Positions 13,644 to 55,010 of a stretch of DNA of 64,000 bases are shown here, piece after piece (within the stretch, counting starts at the first letter, position 1; every line of letters begins with the position of its first letter). Source of the stretch: Pardosa pseudoannulata. Lineage: Eukaryota > Arthropoda > Arachnida > Araneae > Lycosidae. The translations under genes were made by a program, and so were the position numbers. The stretch covers positions 110,081,953-110,145,952 of the forward strand of contig CM063502.1 of NCBI GenBank assembly GCA_032207245.1, read 5' to 3'. Below the pieces are notes generated by a model, which saw only the letters and a list, made by a program, of their open reading frames with translations, made no database searches and was not told the origin of the DNA.

Positions 13644-16600
13644 TTGTTTACATAAAGGTTTGTTCTTTATATAAATACACAAGGCTTGTCATTAACTCAT
13701 CCTGTTTTACACAACCATTCTTTGAAACTGTGGAAAAAATACTGTCGATATCAACCTTATTATCCAATATAATTCTTGTTAGTCGACCATTTGTGGCCCC
13801 ACAATTGCAATTGTGTTATTTCAATATTTCATAATGTGAAAAAAATGCTGTTTTCCAATGGGATGCACGCACGCACACACAGATAGAGAAAGAGAGAGAG
13901 TACATAGTGTATCTCAATAATATAACTCAAATAATATGTCTTCTAGAAAACTGTCCTCTTTTATGAGCTTTCTGGAAACAGAAACATTTAAAACTCAGTT
14001 TTCTGTACTCGCATAGAATTCACGAGAAAGCTGAGAAGCTGTAGCATGCATATTATGCCTCGACGTAATGAACAAATAGTCATCTTCTTAAGGCATCGTG
14101 GCTCTTGAACGTCTATTGCCCAGGCTTTCTCTCAATGGATTTCGTTACCTTAAAAGTTGGACACGACACTGGGCATTATATGGAAGTCTTTACAAATTTG
14201 GACTTAACTCTAGTCTCATTTTAGTCTCTACAATTCGACGCCTCATTTCATAATTCAAACATTGGTGGTTACTCTTTTATACTAGCATATAGCCCGTCAT
14301 ATGACGGAATTAGTAAAAATTTTAATTTCTAGAATTGTAAAGTACCCTATAAGGCAGGTAAAAAAATGGTTTGTTTTTTGTCTGAGAATTATCTGGTACA
14401 CGCTCAATAATTTGTTTATTTTCATACTCCTCTAAAGTCTCCCGATACTGTGACTGCAGTTTAGAATCACATTGAATTCATTTAGTCAAAGCGTGTGGTT
14501 ATGTATAAAGACACACAAACGAACAAAATTCTTACTTTTCAAAGATATATAATTTAAACGCTAGATATTTATTAGTCCGTGAAATAGACTCCTAGACTTT
14601 TATGAAAAGAATTTGTTGTTAATGCCGGTGATAAAACTTTTATTGTAACAAAAAAATAATCGATGATTAAATTTAAAATTACCCCATATGTACCTAATCT
14701 ATTATTTAGGCCAAATATAAAAGAAAATTATTGACGTAATATCCAAGTTCAGTGATAAAATGTATGAAAATAATGCAGACGATATTTAAATAATTTAAAA
14801 TAAGAAATGATTAAATGAGATGGTTAAAGAAATGACGTCATAGTGCTAGAAAAAATGTTATTTTTATCTATTTATGTGATAAATTTAATCCTCTGCTCTT
14901 AACCAGGGAAAATATGGCTTTAAATAATAGCATTAAACGCTCGAAAAGTGGGGAAGGGATGGTTTTCGAACGTTTTAAAGACTCGCTTTCAATTTTGCTA
15001 ATCCTAGCTCATCAAGAATCCAACATGGATGCCCTTATCCATTCCACGTCCAACTGCTTCATAAATTCGAGGACGGAAAAACAGGTAACTTAGGCTATTA
15101 TTATATAGGGGATTGTTTGAATTTGAATTTAACTGATCGCTGCTAAAATTCCAAAACAATTACCATTATTTTGCTGGATTCTGTAACCACCGTTTCATAC
15201 CGTTTAAATCCGATCAGTTTACTCTATCACGATTCTTCGTGTGTATTATAACCGCTTAACGGTGATTTTTTATGTCAACCTTTTATGTATCATATATTTT
15301 ATACAAACTAAACTTCATTAAAATTTATCTCTGGAGATAATCGACCAAATCTGAAAATGTTCGTAACTGTAAACACCAGAGTAATTTGCCAGAACAACAT
15401 ATGAATCTAGTCACATTGTAAATACGATTCTTTGAAAAGCTGCAAATGATAATATACCGATTTGGGGTATATGCATAAATCCTAAATCCTCACTTAATTT
15501 ATAATACCAAGACGCAATATAAATACGATACTTCGAAATCACATTTAAACAATAGAGCAATTTGTCGCAACTTCACAAATTACTATAATGCCCTTTGCAT
15601 TCATTTTCATGCTTACAACAGCCAATAGACAAACAATAAACTACCCTTCCGTTTGAAATTAAAGCCAAAATTGTCATAAGTTGAGATGTGCCCTGCTGCG
15701 TGAAATCGCCTTATTGTGTCAAATCAATCATAAAGAACAAATGAAAATGTTGTACACCTAAAAGAAAAAATGAAAGAAAATATCTTTAATGAATACCAAA
15801 CAGCAGAAATCTTCAATAATATTATAAAAAATGAAGAACAGCTTTATTCGAGCTTTTTATTTCCACCAGAAAGTAATCACTTGAAATTCCTAAACCTGAA
15901 AAATAAGAGGTATTTATGCCTCTATAATTATAAAAGCCTCTGTTATAAGAGATATTAGAGGTTTTTTCTTTATAAAAACTCGAAATCATATAATTTCCAA
16001 ATTTGAAAAACAACACGCAAAAGCTTGATCTTCAAACTTTTTGCAGATACTAGTTTTTAAAATGTAATTAAATTAGAGGAATTTGAGGACACCTTTAGGG
16101 AAAATTAATAAAAATCATAACATTTCTTCGGAAACCACGTCTCTCATCGGGTTAAAGATTCCATGAGACAAAATCAGCCAAAGTAGAGGAAGCGATAGAT
16201 GAATAGGGATTATTTTCATGGAAAATGTGTTCAGTAAAAAGGTGAGATGACAGGTGGTGATTTATGGCTCTTTCACAAACCTAACCTATTTTATTCCAAA
16301 TTGTCGTTATTTTGCAATGATCCGAGGAAAACTGTCTGGCCCTTGTCTAAAAATTGAGATTTTTCAAGCTTATTGTAAACAAAAGCAATGTATATTAAAA
16401 TGATGATTTATTAGAAAATTAATTTTCTACATTCTAAATTTGCAACATTTATTATTGTCTTCAAGAGCATTGTGGTGGTTTAAAATAAGTGCCTACAACT
16501 TTATTCGCAAGATTTCAAGTAGATAGTATATAGCATCCGTTGCCAAGTACTCGTACAAACAGTAACCCGCTATAAATAAATGTACCTGACTCACAATCAC

Positions 16601-17370
16601 GAAATCTAGGAACAAACTGACACGACCGACTACCACCTTCCAACTACTAATGATGGTAGTTCTATGCTTAGACACGGACGACGGATATGAGATAATAATG
16701 CAGCCTAAAGACTGTTGCCAGTTGCATATAGTTCAAAATTACCAGGTTTTTGGAGAATATGTTCGGGAATAATAGACGATTAAAATTATTCGAAGCGTAA
16801 TCTTATTGGGGCCGAATCGAAAACGAAACGAGATCAAACAAGGCCGAGACCCTGAAAACATTCCAGATTCGTAATCACAATCAGAGGAGTGAACCACAAT
16901 CAAGCTCTAAAAGCACTCTTTTTAATATGGGTGTTTGTTTTGCTTCGTTTTAGATTTGATATAAGCCAGAAACTATTTAGAGAAGTATGCTGCTATGATG
17001 AGTGACTCGGCAATGTGGTCGGCATAGACCGAAGATAATAACCGCTGGGGCTAACCTCCGCAGCTAAACCGAAGGGACCACAGCTCAATTTTGTTTTTTT
17101 CTTTTTATGCTGCCTCCCACCCATCCCCCTATTTTTTTTAACAATCTTATATTTCACGGTCTAGGTTTCAGTTTTAATTTTTTCGCATCTGAAACTATTG
17201 CGTGGTTTCAGTTGGGTATTTTTCGAGCAAGCCTTGCCACGGGAGTTACGCAAGGTTCTGTCGCAAGGACTCATGAGCGACGCTTCCCAGGCCCAGGATT
17301 GCGTATGCCGCCTCTTTAAATTTCCTGTTCTTCTCTTTTGGCATTCCGGTTCCTGTCTCTAAGTTCAACG
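11331..17370. other. no gene recognised
   Basis: Mostly AT-rich non-coding DNA with one microsatellite (13590-13643). A cluster of small hairpins built on GAGGC/GCCTC motifs lies at 15905-15965. The start of the GC-richer patch from about 16980 is unexplained. Confidence 0.45.
13590..13643. repeat. TA then GT microsatellite
   Basis: (TA)n from about 13592 runs directly into (TG)n, ending near 13643. Confidence 0.93.
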
Positions 17371-17372
17371 AG

Positions 17373-17560
17373 CTAAATTCTCTCAGTGTTTAAGTCCATT
17401 TTGGTTAACGCCACCCTCAATAATTCTGGCGTCAAGAGGTCCGCTAGAGCATCCAGTAGTCTTCCAAATTCCTCATTCGAGTACATCTCTGTTGCGTTTG
17501 CCCGCAGATTGTGCCTGCGGCACTCCGGACATTTCAAGGGTGACCGGCGGCGCGGGGTGC
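17373..17560 (-). pseudogene. unidentified GC-rich protein fragment
   Basis: The minus strand has a 60-codon open stretch ending in TAG at 17375-17373. It contains LKCPECRRHNLRANA (one CX2C pair), then EEFGRLLDALADLLTPELLR. The composition looks like coding DNA and is much more GC-rich than the surroundings. A stop lies just upstream in this frame, and an adjoining frame stays open (GHPAPPVTL), so it is probably a frameshifted remnant. It may come from a transposon gag-like protein. No family was recognised. Confidence 0.45.
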
Positions 17561-17999
17561 CCCATTACTCGTGATCTGCCACCCCCACCGTAAGAGGCCT
17601 GGAAGGCCTCACGACCACATAGACCCGCATCGGTGCTCGATTTAGAGAAATATGAAGTTTTCATGACTTCTCTTAATGTAACACAATGGGAGTACATTGT
17701 AAATACCTAGGGATAATTTTTCCTCTAAAGAAAGGGTGAATATGAATCGATCCCCTGTGGTGCAACCTAACCAACCATAAGTGTGGAAAAGTACTCCAAT
17801 CCTGGCTAAGCCCGAGGAAAGAAATGCAATTCTTCAATTATTAGATTATTATCATCGATTTACTCCCCTCAGTATTTGGCTAGTTCATTACACCATATAT
17901 CAAACATCCTTTAAATTATATTGCAATGATACTATGATGATTTTTCTCACAGTTCGCAAACTGGCTTATATATAGACTAAAAACTTAAATTTTATGAAA

Positions 18000-20900
18000 T
18001 AAAAAAAAGGTGGCATCTTGAAGATTGTCAAAACTTATTTTACTTGGAAGAGTTTTGGAGGAGTTCGAAATTAGAATTACAGTTGACAAAGAAAGCAAAA
18101 AGTAAATGCTGCTACATAAGGCATATCAAAAATTTGATTAACATACGCTATACTAGTAAGTTATTCGTTACAGTGCTAAACACATAGCAGAGAAAAAAGG
18201 AAGTAAGTAGTAGCAAGCAGTCAGCCTTTTCTGAAGGTAATTATAAATTCTTTAAGTGTTCTAAAGGATTTTAGACTTTTATATGATGTATCTACAGCTA
18301 ACAATGAAATGGAAGATTTTTTTAGACCTTATAAATATTTTCTGTGAAATACAAAAATATTTTTAATATAATTTTACAAAACATAATTTATTGTGTGACA
18401 TCAATTAATACATTTATGTACAGGAGCTATAAAAGATTGTATTAATTGTTTTTAATGAGTTGTTTATAAGTGTATTACTATGGTTAATTTAAACCAAGTA
18501 ACTCAGAAAATAGTAAAAACGGTTTGTATAGGTGTATCATCCACAAGATATGGCAAATAAAATGAGTGGTTGTCTGGTGTAGTCATAATTTATGCTGTAT
18601 AATTTCCTCCCAAATCAATATCTCCTACTTGAACATTCAAAATTCAATAAACTGGGTGGCAGTGCTAATATGGTGCAGAAATTCTCATGTCACTTTATTT
18701 TTACCCTCTCTCTAAAGTTAGATGATAAAAACTGTGAATATCTTTTCCTTTCACCTGTATAGCAGTATCCAGTGATAAGTTTTTTAACAGAACATTGTGT
18801 CCTATGATCCTATAGATATCTCACAAGAGCAGTTAATAATCTATTAAAATTGCTTTACCTTTCCCTAGTTACCCAAATGATATAATCTTTAATTTTTATA
18901 TAAATTCTCTAAAATTTTAATTTATTAATATACTTAATACATATATTAGTTTCGAAAGTTCTCTCTCCTTATATATCAACTGGTCTAAATTTCTTGAAAT
19001 GTTACACATTTCACTTGATATATATAAAAATTAGATTAATATATTGTTAGGTATTGTATAATAGATATTAAATGTAAATTGAAATGTCCCTAGATATTCA
19101 AATTTGGTCAAATGGTGCCTTGATCTTGAGATAAATAAATCATGATTAATGAGCATTTTCCCACTTATACATAAAAATCTCAACATTTAATTTCATTGCT
19201 TAGAAACTTCAAACAGTTTTATATATAACCCCAAAGCATTTTTATGTAAAATTAGAAGACATCTGTAAGTTATCAAAACCTTTACAACTTAATTCATGGA
19301 AGTAATAAGATTTGGTTTTTGGAGCTCTATGGTCTACTTTTTGCAACTAGCCCAGGACCTACTGTTTAAAGCCGATTCTGAACGGCTGCGAACATCCATG
19401 CCATAGTGGGATTCGAATCCACAAACTCCAGATCTGAAGGCCAGCACCCTAACCATTTGGCTATCGTTCGGCGAAGTAATAAGATAAATACATTTAACTC
19501 GAGAACATTATCATTACATCTCAGAGATGTTTTATAAATAAAATAAAAAATTAAAAGCTGAAAATAGTTTTAATGTGGAATAAATCATTTAAAAAATGAA
19601 AGTGTGTGTACTACTTGCCTTTCCTAATAAATTTTTAAAAAGTTCTATTGACTAATAATGGTAACAAAGTTCAATAAGAATTGGATAGCATTCATTCTAG
19701 GCTTAATGGGAAACATGAAGAGCCATGTATATTCTGCTCTTTGAAGATAATTTTGAAACTCTGGAATCATTTTGAGAATACATCTAGACAAAATTATAAA
19801 TTTCTCAAGCATTTTCTGATAACAAATATTTATCACAAGAAAGTCCACTGCTAGCTAGATTGTTTGCATTGCACATGAAACTATAAGACTGAGTCAAATT
19901 GTAGAAAGAGAAATGCCCTCTCCTCCCATTATTTAAATGAAATTCAATTTATGTCAAGATTGTAACCATAATAGACAACACACACTTAGTCCAGCAAGAA
20001 TTATTTAAGGTTTTAAATTCTGAATAGGATTGCACATGAAGGTCAATAAGAACATTAAATATTTCCCCCACTCTTAAGAATTAGGACTATTACTGCTATG
20101 CAACCCTGGGGTTTGGCAATGAATCACTAAAAGTAAGTTCAACAGATGGTGCACCAAAATTAATGTATTTATATAAAGCTTTTTCAACTTACAGATCCAT
20201 CTCTTCATGCATAATGACGAAATATGGCTTACAAGTTCCTTAAAATAGAATTAACCAATAACTTGCAAGAGTTTTGAGAATTTATAATTTTAACACATCT
20301 ATTGAACCTGATTATCTTGCCACTGTAACTTAATTTCTCAAATGTTAATGATATTTTTGCCAGCATAAAATAGCTTTCAATAAATGTATTCCAATAAGAA
20401 TAGATTTCAATTCAACAAAAATTAAATGTCTGCTTTTATTTCAGTATTATTTACCTCTTAACAAGAATACTTCATAATGGTTATACATTATCTGTACTTC
20501 ATACTAGATAGTTTCCAAAGACTGAATGAATAATTTTTCAGAATATGAATTCTAATGCTTCACAATTATATGAATCATAGAATCAAACATTTTGAAAAAT
20601 CTTATCAGTTTATGTATGGAAAGATAATTTTAAGAAAACTTGATAATTATTTGTTTAAATTTACAAATTATAAGGAAAGTGTAAGGTTTAGGTGAAATGA
20701 ATTTCAAAATCTAAAGTGATGAAGCTATCAAAATATATAAAGAAACAAGGCTTACGATAAGTGGATTTATTTAGCATTGTAATTTACAGTATTTTAGTAC
20801 TTCTATTTTAAATCAACTCATGGGAAAATTTTAATTGCTTATTAGGTAAAGTAACTGGATACCCATAATTTATAAAAACCTTTCATAAGTATTTAATACA

Positions 20901-23158
20901 TATCAAACCCTATTTCACAAAACAATGAGATCAAAATCTCTCGTGATTAAGATTTAAATTTTACAATGAAATTTAACAAACTTTAAGAAAGTTTACAAAA
21001 AGATTGATCTGATATGCAAAAAATTTTCTGGGGTTCCCAAATGACTTTGCAAAATTTTTCTATACTACAACTGAAAAACCTAGTATTGTACATATGGCAA
21101 TTTTAAATAATGACCAAAACCTTTTAAATTTAGCTTTATAAATGACATTTTATTACCTTTATATCTATCTAATATATATCGTTAGATAGAAAATATAATT
21201 TAATCAATACAACTGCTTTGTCTCCTAAGTATAATATTGTCATCTACAGGTTTTGTTTCATTTGCAAATGTGTTATAATTGCACTTGTGTACAAGTTTAA
21301 ATAACACAAAGTACTTAAGAAGAAATTAAAATGGGAATAATTCATAAAAGAGAAATAGTTGTAAATTTAATCCTTAAAGATTAAATAGAAGAAATATGTA
21401 CATGATTGTCATTGAACATATTAAATTTGTTACTAAAAATTTGATCTTTTTTTTAAACCTTTCCACGTAACAATTTTAAAAAATAAACATTTATCATCCA
21501 AGATAATTTTTATGATTACATGGAATGAAATGTAAAGTGAATACAGCAGATAAAAGAAGTCCAACCCAACAAGTAATTTTTCATAAAACATACATATCTT
21601 AAAAGAGTCGGAAAAGGAAAATAATACAAATATGAATTCTTTAAATCTAATGACTTATACTCAGAATCAATTATTTTTAATAATTTCAGTCTATGTTTTT
21701 ATAAATCAAATAAATTATATTTAAATAAATAATAGTACAGTCATAAAAGAATGATTGTGAATATAACTTCCAGAACACTTTGATAATCAATTGAATGTAT
21801 TCAACAACTTTCTTTGCTGTGAATTTAACTGTTTTGCTAAAATAGATTTACATTACCTACATAGCTCATATAAGATAAATATATATATATTTACTTTCCT
21901 ATGCATTTTATGTATAACTGAATTAAATGACTATTCCAATCCTTAACGTGCTGATGGTATAAAATATGTTAATCCCTATCTAAAATTATAATTTGCATTA
22001 TACTAAAAATTACAACTGCTTCTTTAAAAAAATAAAAGAACATGACAGGAATTATAAAGTTTATTCTCATTTTTTATATATAGTTAAACTTTCATATCTT
22101 CAGGTCAAAAATAAATAATTTCAAAATAACATATTTTGAAAAAACTTTTTGTACTACATTAGAAAAACAAAAAATACTTTCTAGAGGTCAGGCAAGTGCA
22201 TAATTATAAATCAGCTATTAACTGTATTTAATATATATTTATATACATATGTATATAAAACAATTTTTAAATGTACAACTCACATTTAAATAACACTTTC
22301 TGTACAATGAGTTTGTATGTACACAATAGAACAAAAAGTGACTAAAATTTACAGAAATGATGGTGATAAATAATGATTTTCAAAAGGAAAACAACAAGAA
22401 AAACAGTTTTAATCTAAATGCTATAAAACAATTGTGTCCCCACATTAAGCAAATATGCAGTAATAAATGCAAAAGTAAGGCCCCAGCCTGTAGTAGCAAC
22501 ATATTCTTCAAAGCTATAACTTTACAAAAAATTGATAATGCATGAACACATTCACAACTGTGGATTTAAATCACTTCAGTTCCATTAAGTTTTACTTTAA
22601 TATATTTAACTGTACAAATAAGTAAACATAATCTGAAAAAAGAATATGAACACAAAAGCAACATGTGAATGAGATTTTAGCTATTACTATTAAAAAAGCA
22701 TGAATATTTTAAGTATTGAGATACTTTTGCATAATTTCAAAACAATATCCTAATAGCCATTAAGAACATTAAAAAGAAAATAAATTCCCTAGCAACACAC
22801 AAATTCCATTAGACATCCTTTTATTGTCCACAATTCCCAATCAACATCTAAATGATATTCTGAGTATTTATAGGATATTGAATAGAATCTGTGTGTTACT
22901 AGGTTTAGCACAATTATTAATTTCAATTTTCAGATATTTTTAAATCCCTTTTAATGTAATTTATTAAATTTTTATATCTTCTATAGATTAGAGCCTTTGC
23001 AAAGGTATTTATCCCCCCCCCCTTTTCCCTTACCAAGTGCTGAAATATTATAAGAGATTTTACAATATCTACACAATTTTTAGTCAAAGGAGTCCAGTCC
23101 TACTCTGAATGAGAAAATGAGAATGATTGATGCAGCAATCACAGCTGAAAATGTCTCA
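18000..23158 (-). other. AT-rich downstream region, possible AGAP 3' UTR
   Basis: No coding signal was seen on either strand. The stretch just past the AGAP stop should contain its 3' UTR. Minus-strand AATAAA motifs at 22960-22965 and 22820-22825 are candidate polyadenylation signals, but such motifs are common in DNA this AT-rich, so the end of the transcript cannot be fixed. Apart from the SINE at 19312-19472 and a short C-tract near 23012-23021, it holds few recognisable transposons. Confidence 0.4.
19312..19472 (-). mobile_element. tRNA-derived SINE copy
   Basis: It is flanked by a perfect 13-bp duplication GAAGTAATAAGAT (19299-19311 and 19473-19485). On the minus strand the head GCCGAACGATAGCCAAATGG leads to B-box GGATTCGAATCC, a body with GGCTTTAAACAGTAGGTCC and a tail ending CCAAAAACCAA. 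The full-length family is about 160-170 bp. Confidence 0.88.
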
Positions 23159-50984
<27,826 letters not shown>

Positions 50985-50988
<4 letters not shown>

Positions 50989-51150
50989 CGAAATATGTCG
51001 ACCATGTCTACAGTGCTTGAAAAATCGATCGATACAGCGCCCTCTTTCTTCAACCGTTCGTTTGGCGCCTGGTCACCTGAAGAAAACACCCCCAGAAACA
51101 GTGCCATACCCGAGGTAGCCCGCAAGCGCTAGACAGCCCGCTATGTAAAG
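50985..51150 (-). promoter_or_regulatory. CpG-rich candidate promoter of short AGAP transcript
   Basis: GC and CpG content rise sharply (GGCGCC, CCCGAGG, GCAAGCGCTAG) in otherwise AT-rich DNA, just upstream of the candidate ATG at 50988 and its splice donor. No TATA or initiator element can be called with confidence. Confidence 0.35.
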
Positions 51151-51195
51151 TTAATTAAAAGAATTACGCCCATATTGGAAGGGCAATGATACTGC

Positions 51196-52430
51196 TCTTT
51201 AGGTTGAGTGGATAAAATAGAGGTAAAACGTTTTACATCGAAGTACGAGCAAATTGAATCGTGTTCAAAATTAATTATTTTTGAAATTCGGTTTTATTGA
51301 ATAAATAATTTCAACGTTTGTGAAAAGAAGGAATTAAAAAGAATAAGCGATAGAAAATACCGGACAAGGAAATCATATAAATAAATAAATATACAACTAA
51401 ACTTCTATTTAACAAGGTAGCTAAATCCCAAAAGAGAGTTCGGTAAATTAAAAACTCGTTAAATACTATTCTTTAGGTTGCGGGAATAATATCAAGGTAC
51501 GACATTTTACATTGAAATATTTGCAAATCAAATCATGTTAAAAATCAATTATTTTTGAAATTCGGTTTAATTAAATAAATGCAATTTCAACGTATTGTGA
51601 AAAGAAAAGAAAGAATACACAATATAAAATACTGAGCGAGGAAATTATATAAATAAATATACAGTCGGACCTCTATTTAACGAGGTCGTTAAATCCCTAA
51701 ATCGTTAAATCGCTATGTGAAAAATCTGTTAGAGTTCTTTAGGTTGCGGGGATAAAACTCAAGCACGATGTTTTACATCTAAACACTTACCATCAAATCA
51801 TGTTTTAAATCAATTATTTTGGAAATTTAGTTTAATTAAATTAAAATTTCAATGTATTGTAAAAAGAAAAAAAGAGTAAACAATATATAATATTGAGCGA
51901 GAATATTATATAAATATACAGTCGGACATCCATTTAACGAAGTCGCTAAATCCTTAAAAATAGTTAAATGGAAAATTCGTCAAATAGAGATTTACCTTTT
52001 TAAAGTACATGAAACACTTTAAATTCACAAACAATAGAATCATTAAAAAAGTAATTATACCACTTGTATAAATCAATACATACTTTTTTTTATTTTTAGC
52101 TATCAAAAAGAAATTTACGAGGAGAGCAAGAATAAAACAAAACAATGACCTGGAATACACTGTATTTGCAGTTTAAAAAATTATATAAAAATTAATTTTA
52201 ATGACATTATTGTATTATAACAAGTAAACGAGTTAAAAGAATAAATAAGTTTGATATGTCCAGAAGTATTTGGATAAATAGGGAGAAGAAAAAATTAGAT
52301 CACGGGGTTCGTTAAATAGAGAATACACTTCGCTATTTGGAGGTTATCTTCCGAAGAAATTTGCAAAATGTCCTTGGTTCCAAAAAAGAGATTGCAAAAT
52401 AGGGAAAATCGCAAAATAAATGTTCGACTG
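51196..52430. repeat. 265-bp diverged tandem units with pogo-like ends
   Basis: CTTTAGGTTG recurs near 51198, 51473 and 51737, and the partner motif CTCTATTTAACGAGGTCGYTAAAT near 51400, 51670 and 51927. CAGTCGGACC at 51662 and CAGTCGGACA at 51919 face an inverted CAGTCGAACATT at 52419-52430, the start used by pogo/Tigger elements. It may be an array of MITE copies. No transposase was seen. Confidence 0.65.
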
Positions 52431-52444
52431 TCTGTGTATATGTG

Positions 52445-52449
<5 letters not shown>

Positions 52450-52522
<73 letters not shown>
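52450..52522. repeat. TA microsatellite
   Basis: (TA)n of about 70 bp, next to the pogo-like right end. Confidence 0.95.
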
Positions 52523-52526
<4 letters not shown>

Positions 52527-52854
52527 CAAAGATAGATCTATCATTTGTCTATGTTATTGGGTTGAAACGAAACACAAAACCCAAAGAAGCCATAAAGTAC
52601 TGAACAACTGAAAAGGGGAAACTTATTCTTTTTAAAAGAATCTGATGTGGTCACCACATGACTTCCTTGCACGGGTATTATATCTCTTTATTTTCATTTT
52701 GCATGATATGTCGTCTGAATAATCATTTGCACATTCTCTTCAAGATTCAAAGCATATTTCGTTCCTCATAGTACTCATGATGCCTGAGTAAAGCTTGCTT
52801 AAGTACTGCTATCTGGCGGAGACCCGCAAAAATAATAAAAGTTATATTAAGTTT

Positions 52855-53870
52855 TTCTGATATACAGATATTTTGTTCCAAACCCATTTTTTTCGCGATT
52901 ACAATACTTTCTTCACTGTGTACCAGGAAATATTAAAGAGTAAAAACTTAAATTATTCTCAGCAACTAATACATTTTTACTTTTATTTTCTAAAAACGGA
53001 CTTTAGAAGCATTGTTTCCACTGTTTAACACTAAATTTACCAGCAATTTATATGTACATTGAATTGCAATTGCAAAACTAGTCATTTTGACTGGTTTGGT
53101 AAATCTAGTGTTAAATAGCAGAACCGCGTATGAATACGTCGGTATCTGAGGTACTTTGTTGTAGATCGGCAGCATTGATGGACTTTATGAGATTTTTTTC
53201 TTAATATATAGCACAGATTGCAATAAAAAAAATGGAGGACACACCTATATGTTATAAAATTTCTAAATACAGAATTTTAAAACCTTACGACTAATAGTTT
53301 TTGAGTTATGGCGTTGTATATGTTAAACTGAAATTTATCGTTAGTGCGGATAGCAATAAAAAGGGAGAGGTGCAAAACTAAACGTTATAATTGTCCAAAA
53401 TATAAAATTACATCATTTTATGGATAGCCGTTGATTTGTTATGCCCTGCAGAGTTTATAATGTTATATTGAAATTTTTCTTTATACAAAGGGCAGAGTGC
53501 AATCAAACGAGCAGGAGCAAAACTGGATGTTATAGTAGTCTTGAATGCAAGATCTCTATACTTATTACTAATCACTTTTGAATATTTTATAGAGTTCCAA
53601 TTGCAATCAAAAGAAGAGGTACGCAACTAGAAATTATAACAGTCCCTAAACTCAAAATATCGACCTTCTACGGCTAATCGTTTTTGAGTTACACGAAATA
53701 CTTACGTACGTACAAACTTCAACAGGAAACTAGTCCCAACCAGTTCAGGTCGTCAAAATGGATATTTAAAATTCAGGATTAAAAATAAATATTTTCATTG
53801 AAATTTGAGCCCTGAAATTTATCGCGATTACAATACTTCCTTTACTTTGTACAAGAAAGTAATAAGTAGT
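52855..53870. repeat. diverged repeat block with four internal units
   Basis: Units starting near 53214, 53348, 53494 and 53600 share GATTGCAATMAAAAG, GTTATAA and TTTTTGAGTTA motifs. The block is bracketed by two copies of CGCGATTACAATACTTYCTT at about 52891 and 53822. The TTAA MITE at 53025 sits inside. The family was not identified. Confidence 0.6.
53025..53114. mobile_element. 90-bp TTAA MITE, copy 1
   Basis: It starts TTAACACTAAATTTACCA and ends TGGTAAATCTAGTGTTAA, so almost the whole element folds back. The inner motif CTAGTCATTTTGACTGGT is shared with the copy at 61326-61497. Confidence 0.7.
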
Positions 53871-54565
53871 AACCAGAACACGATTTAAACCAAGCGATTT
53901 TCTTTGATTTTTTATATTCATTTTCTGTACAATGAAATAGATTATTTCCCTCCAACTCTGAGAAGCTGAGTGACAAATTACGAAGAATTGTAGAATAAAT
54001 TATGCAAAAATTCAAGTTTTATAAGATTCATATTCTAACAGCAGCCTTTTTTTTTTTTTTTTTCCTAACGATTCCAATTTCTCACGCAATCGTAATAAAA
54101 AATTCTAGACAACGGCATAATATGTCAAACATGAGAATTTCCCTTCACTCTTTGTTTTAAGGTAATTTGCGGTACAATAAATAACATTTTATATGATGCA
54201 AATACGCCACTTACAGATATGAGACCATATATCTATTTAATTTGATAGAGTACATGCATTTGCATAAAAAAAAATTACCGGCAGTCAGGCCCGTATTTAG
54301 ATACTGTGTACATTTGTAGTCTAATTTGGCGACCCCTCCCCCACCAAAAGTTTAAATCTGAAACAAGGAAACAAGCTAGGATTTTACAGATATAATGTAC
54401 TGAACTTAAGTCAATATTAAAAAATATGTATAAACATATAATGACAGTTTGTAGCAACATTTTAGTTACTACAAATGAAAACAATTTTAAATGGCTTTAT
54501 TCTCTTAATTATAATATATAATCAATTAATGTATACGAATGGCATTGAAAACTCGATTTCATTGT

Positions 54566-54655
54566 TCGGAATCGGCTTTAAGCAGTACGTCATGGTCTTA
54601 TTAGTCCTCGTGTAGTAAAACAGCAGACCGTGGCACTCAAAATCAAACAAACAAT
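54566..54655 (+). mobile_element. truncated SINE copy
   Basis: Only the 3' half of the SINE family is present: TTCGGAATCGGCTTTAAGCA, then the tail AATCAAACAAACAAT. The tRNA head is missing. Confidence 0.7.
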
Positions 54656-54844
54656 TAACCTACTCGATTTCATAAATCATTAGATATAATAGAAATGGTT
54701 TTAATAATTTATTCCCAAACGTTTGATACTTTGCAACGGGCTGCCTACTCTGATGAGTGTAAGACGTTTGTGATGCCATGCTGGGGAATCCCTCCAATTT
54801 TGATCATCTTCAGGAGAAGATCTTAACTCCTTATTCCGTACTTC

Positions 54845-55010
54845 TCTCCTAGCTAGCAGCGACTGAGTAGGATGCTTCTCTTCTGTACCGGGATGATTGG
54901 GTTCGAATCCTATTACTTGCATGGATGTTCGTAGCCGTTCAAGACCAACTTTAAGCAGTAGGTCCCGGTCTCAGCCCCCGTATAGAAAAAAAGTAGAATG
55001 TAGCAAGCCA
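54845..55010 (+). mobile_element. variant SINE copy with different head
   Basis: A head with GGGTTCGAATCC (54899-54910) joins the family body CATGGATGTTCGTAGCCGTT...CTTTAAGCAGTAGGTCCCGG. The part before the B-box differs from other copies and resembles sequence at 58513-58585, suggesting a chimera or subfamily. Confidence 0.6.

Noticed and set aside
52344..52611. Open frames on both strands near 52.4 kb
   Set aside because: They are products of the (TA)n microsatellite.
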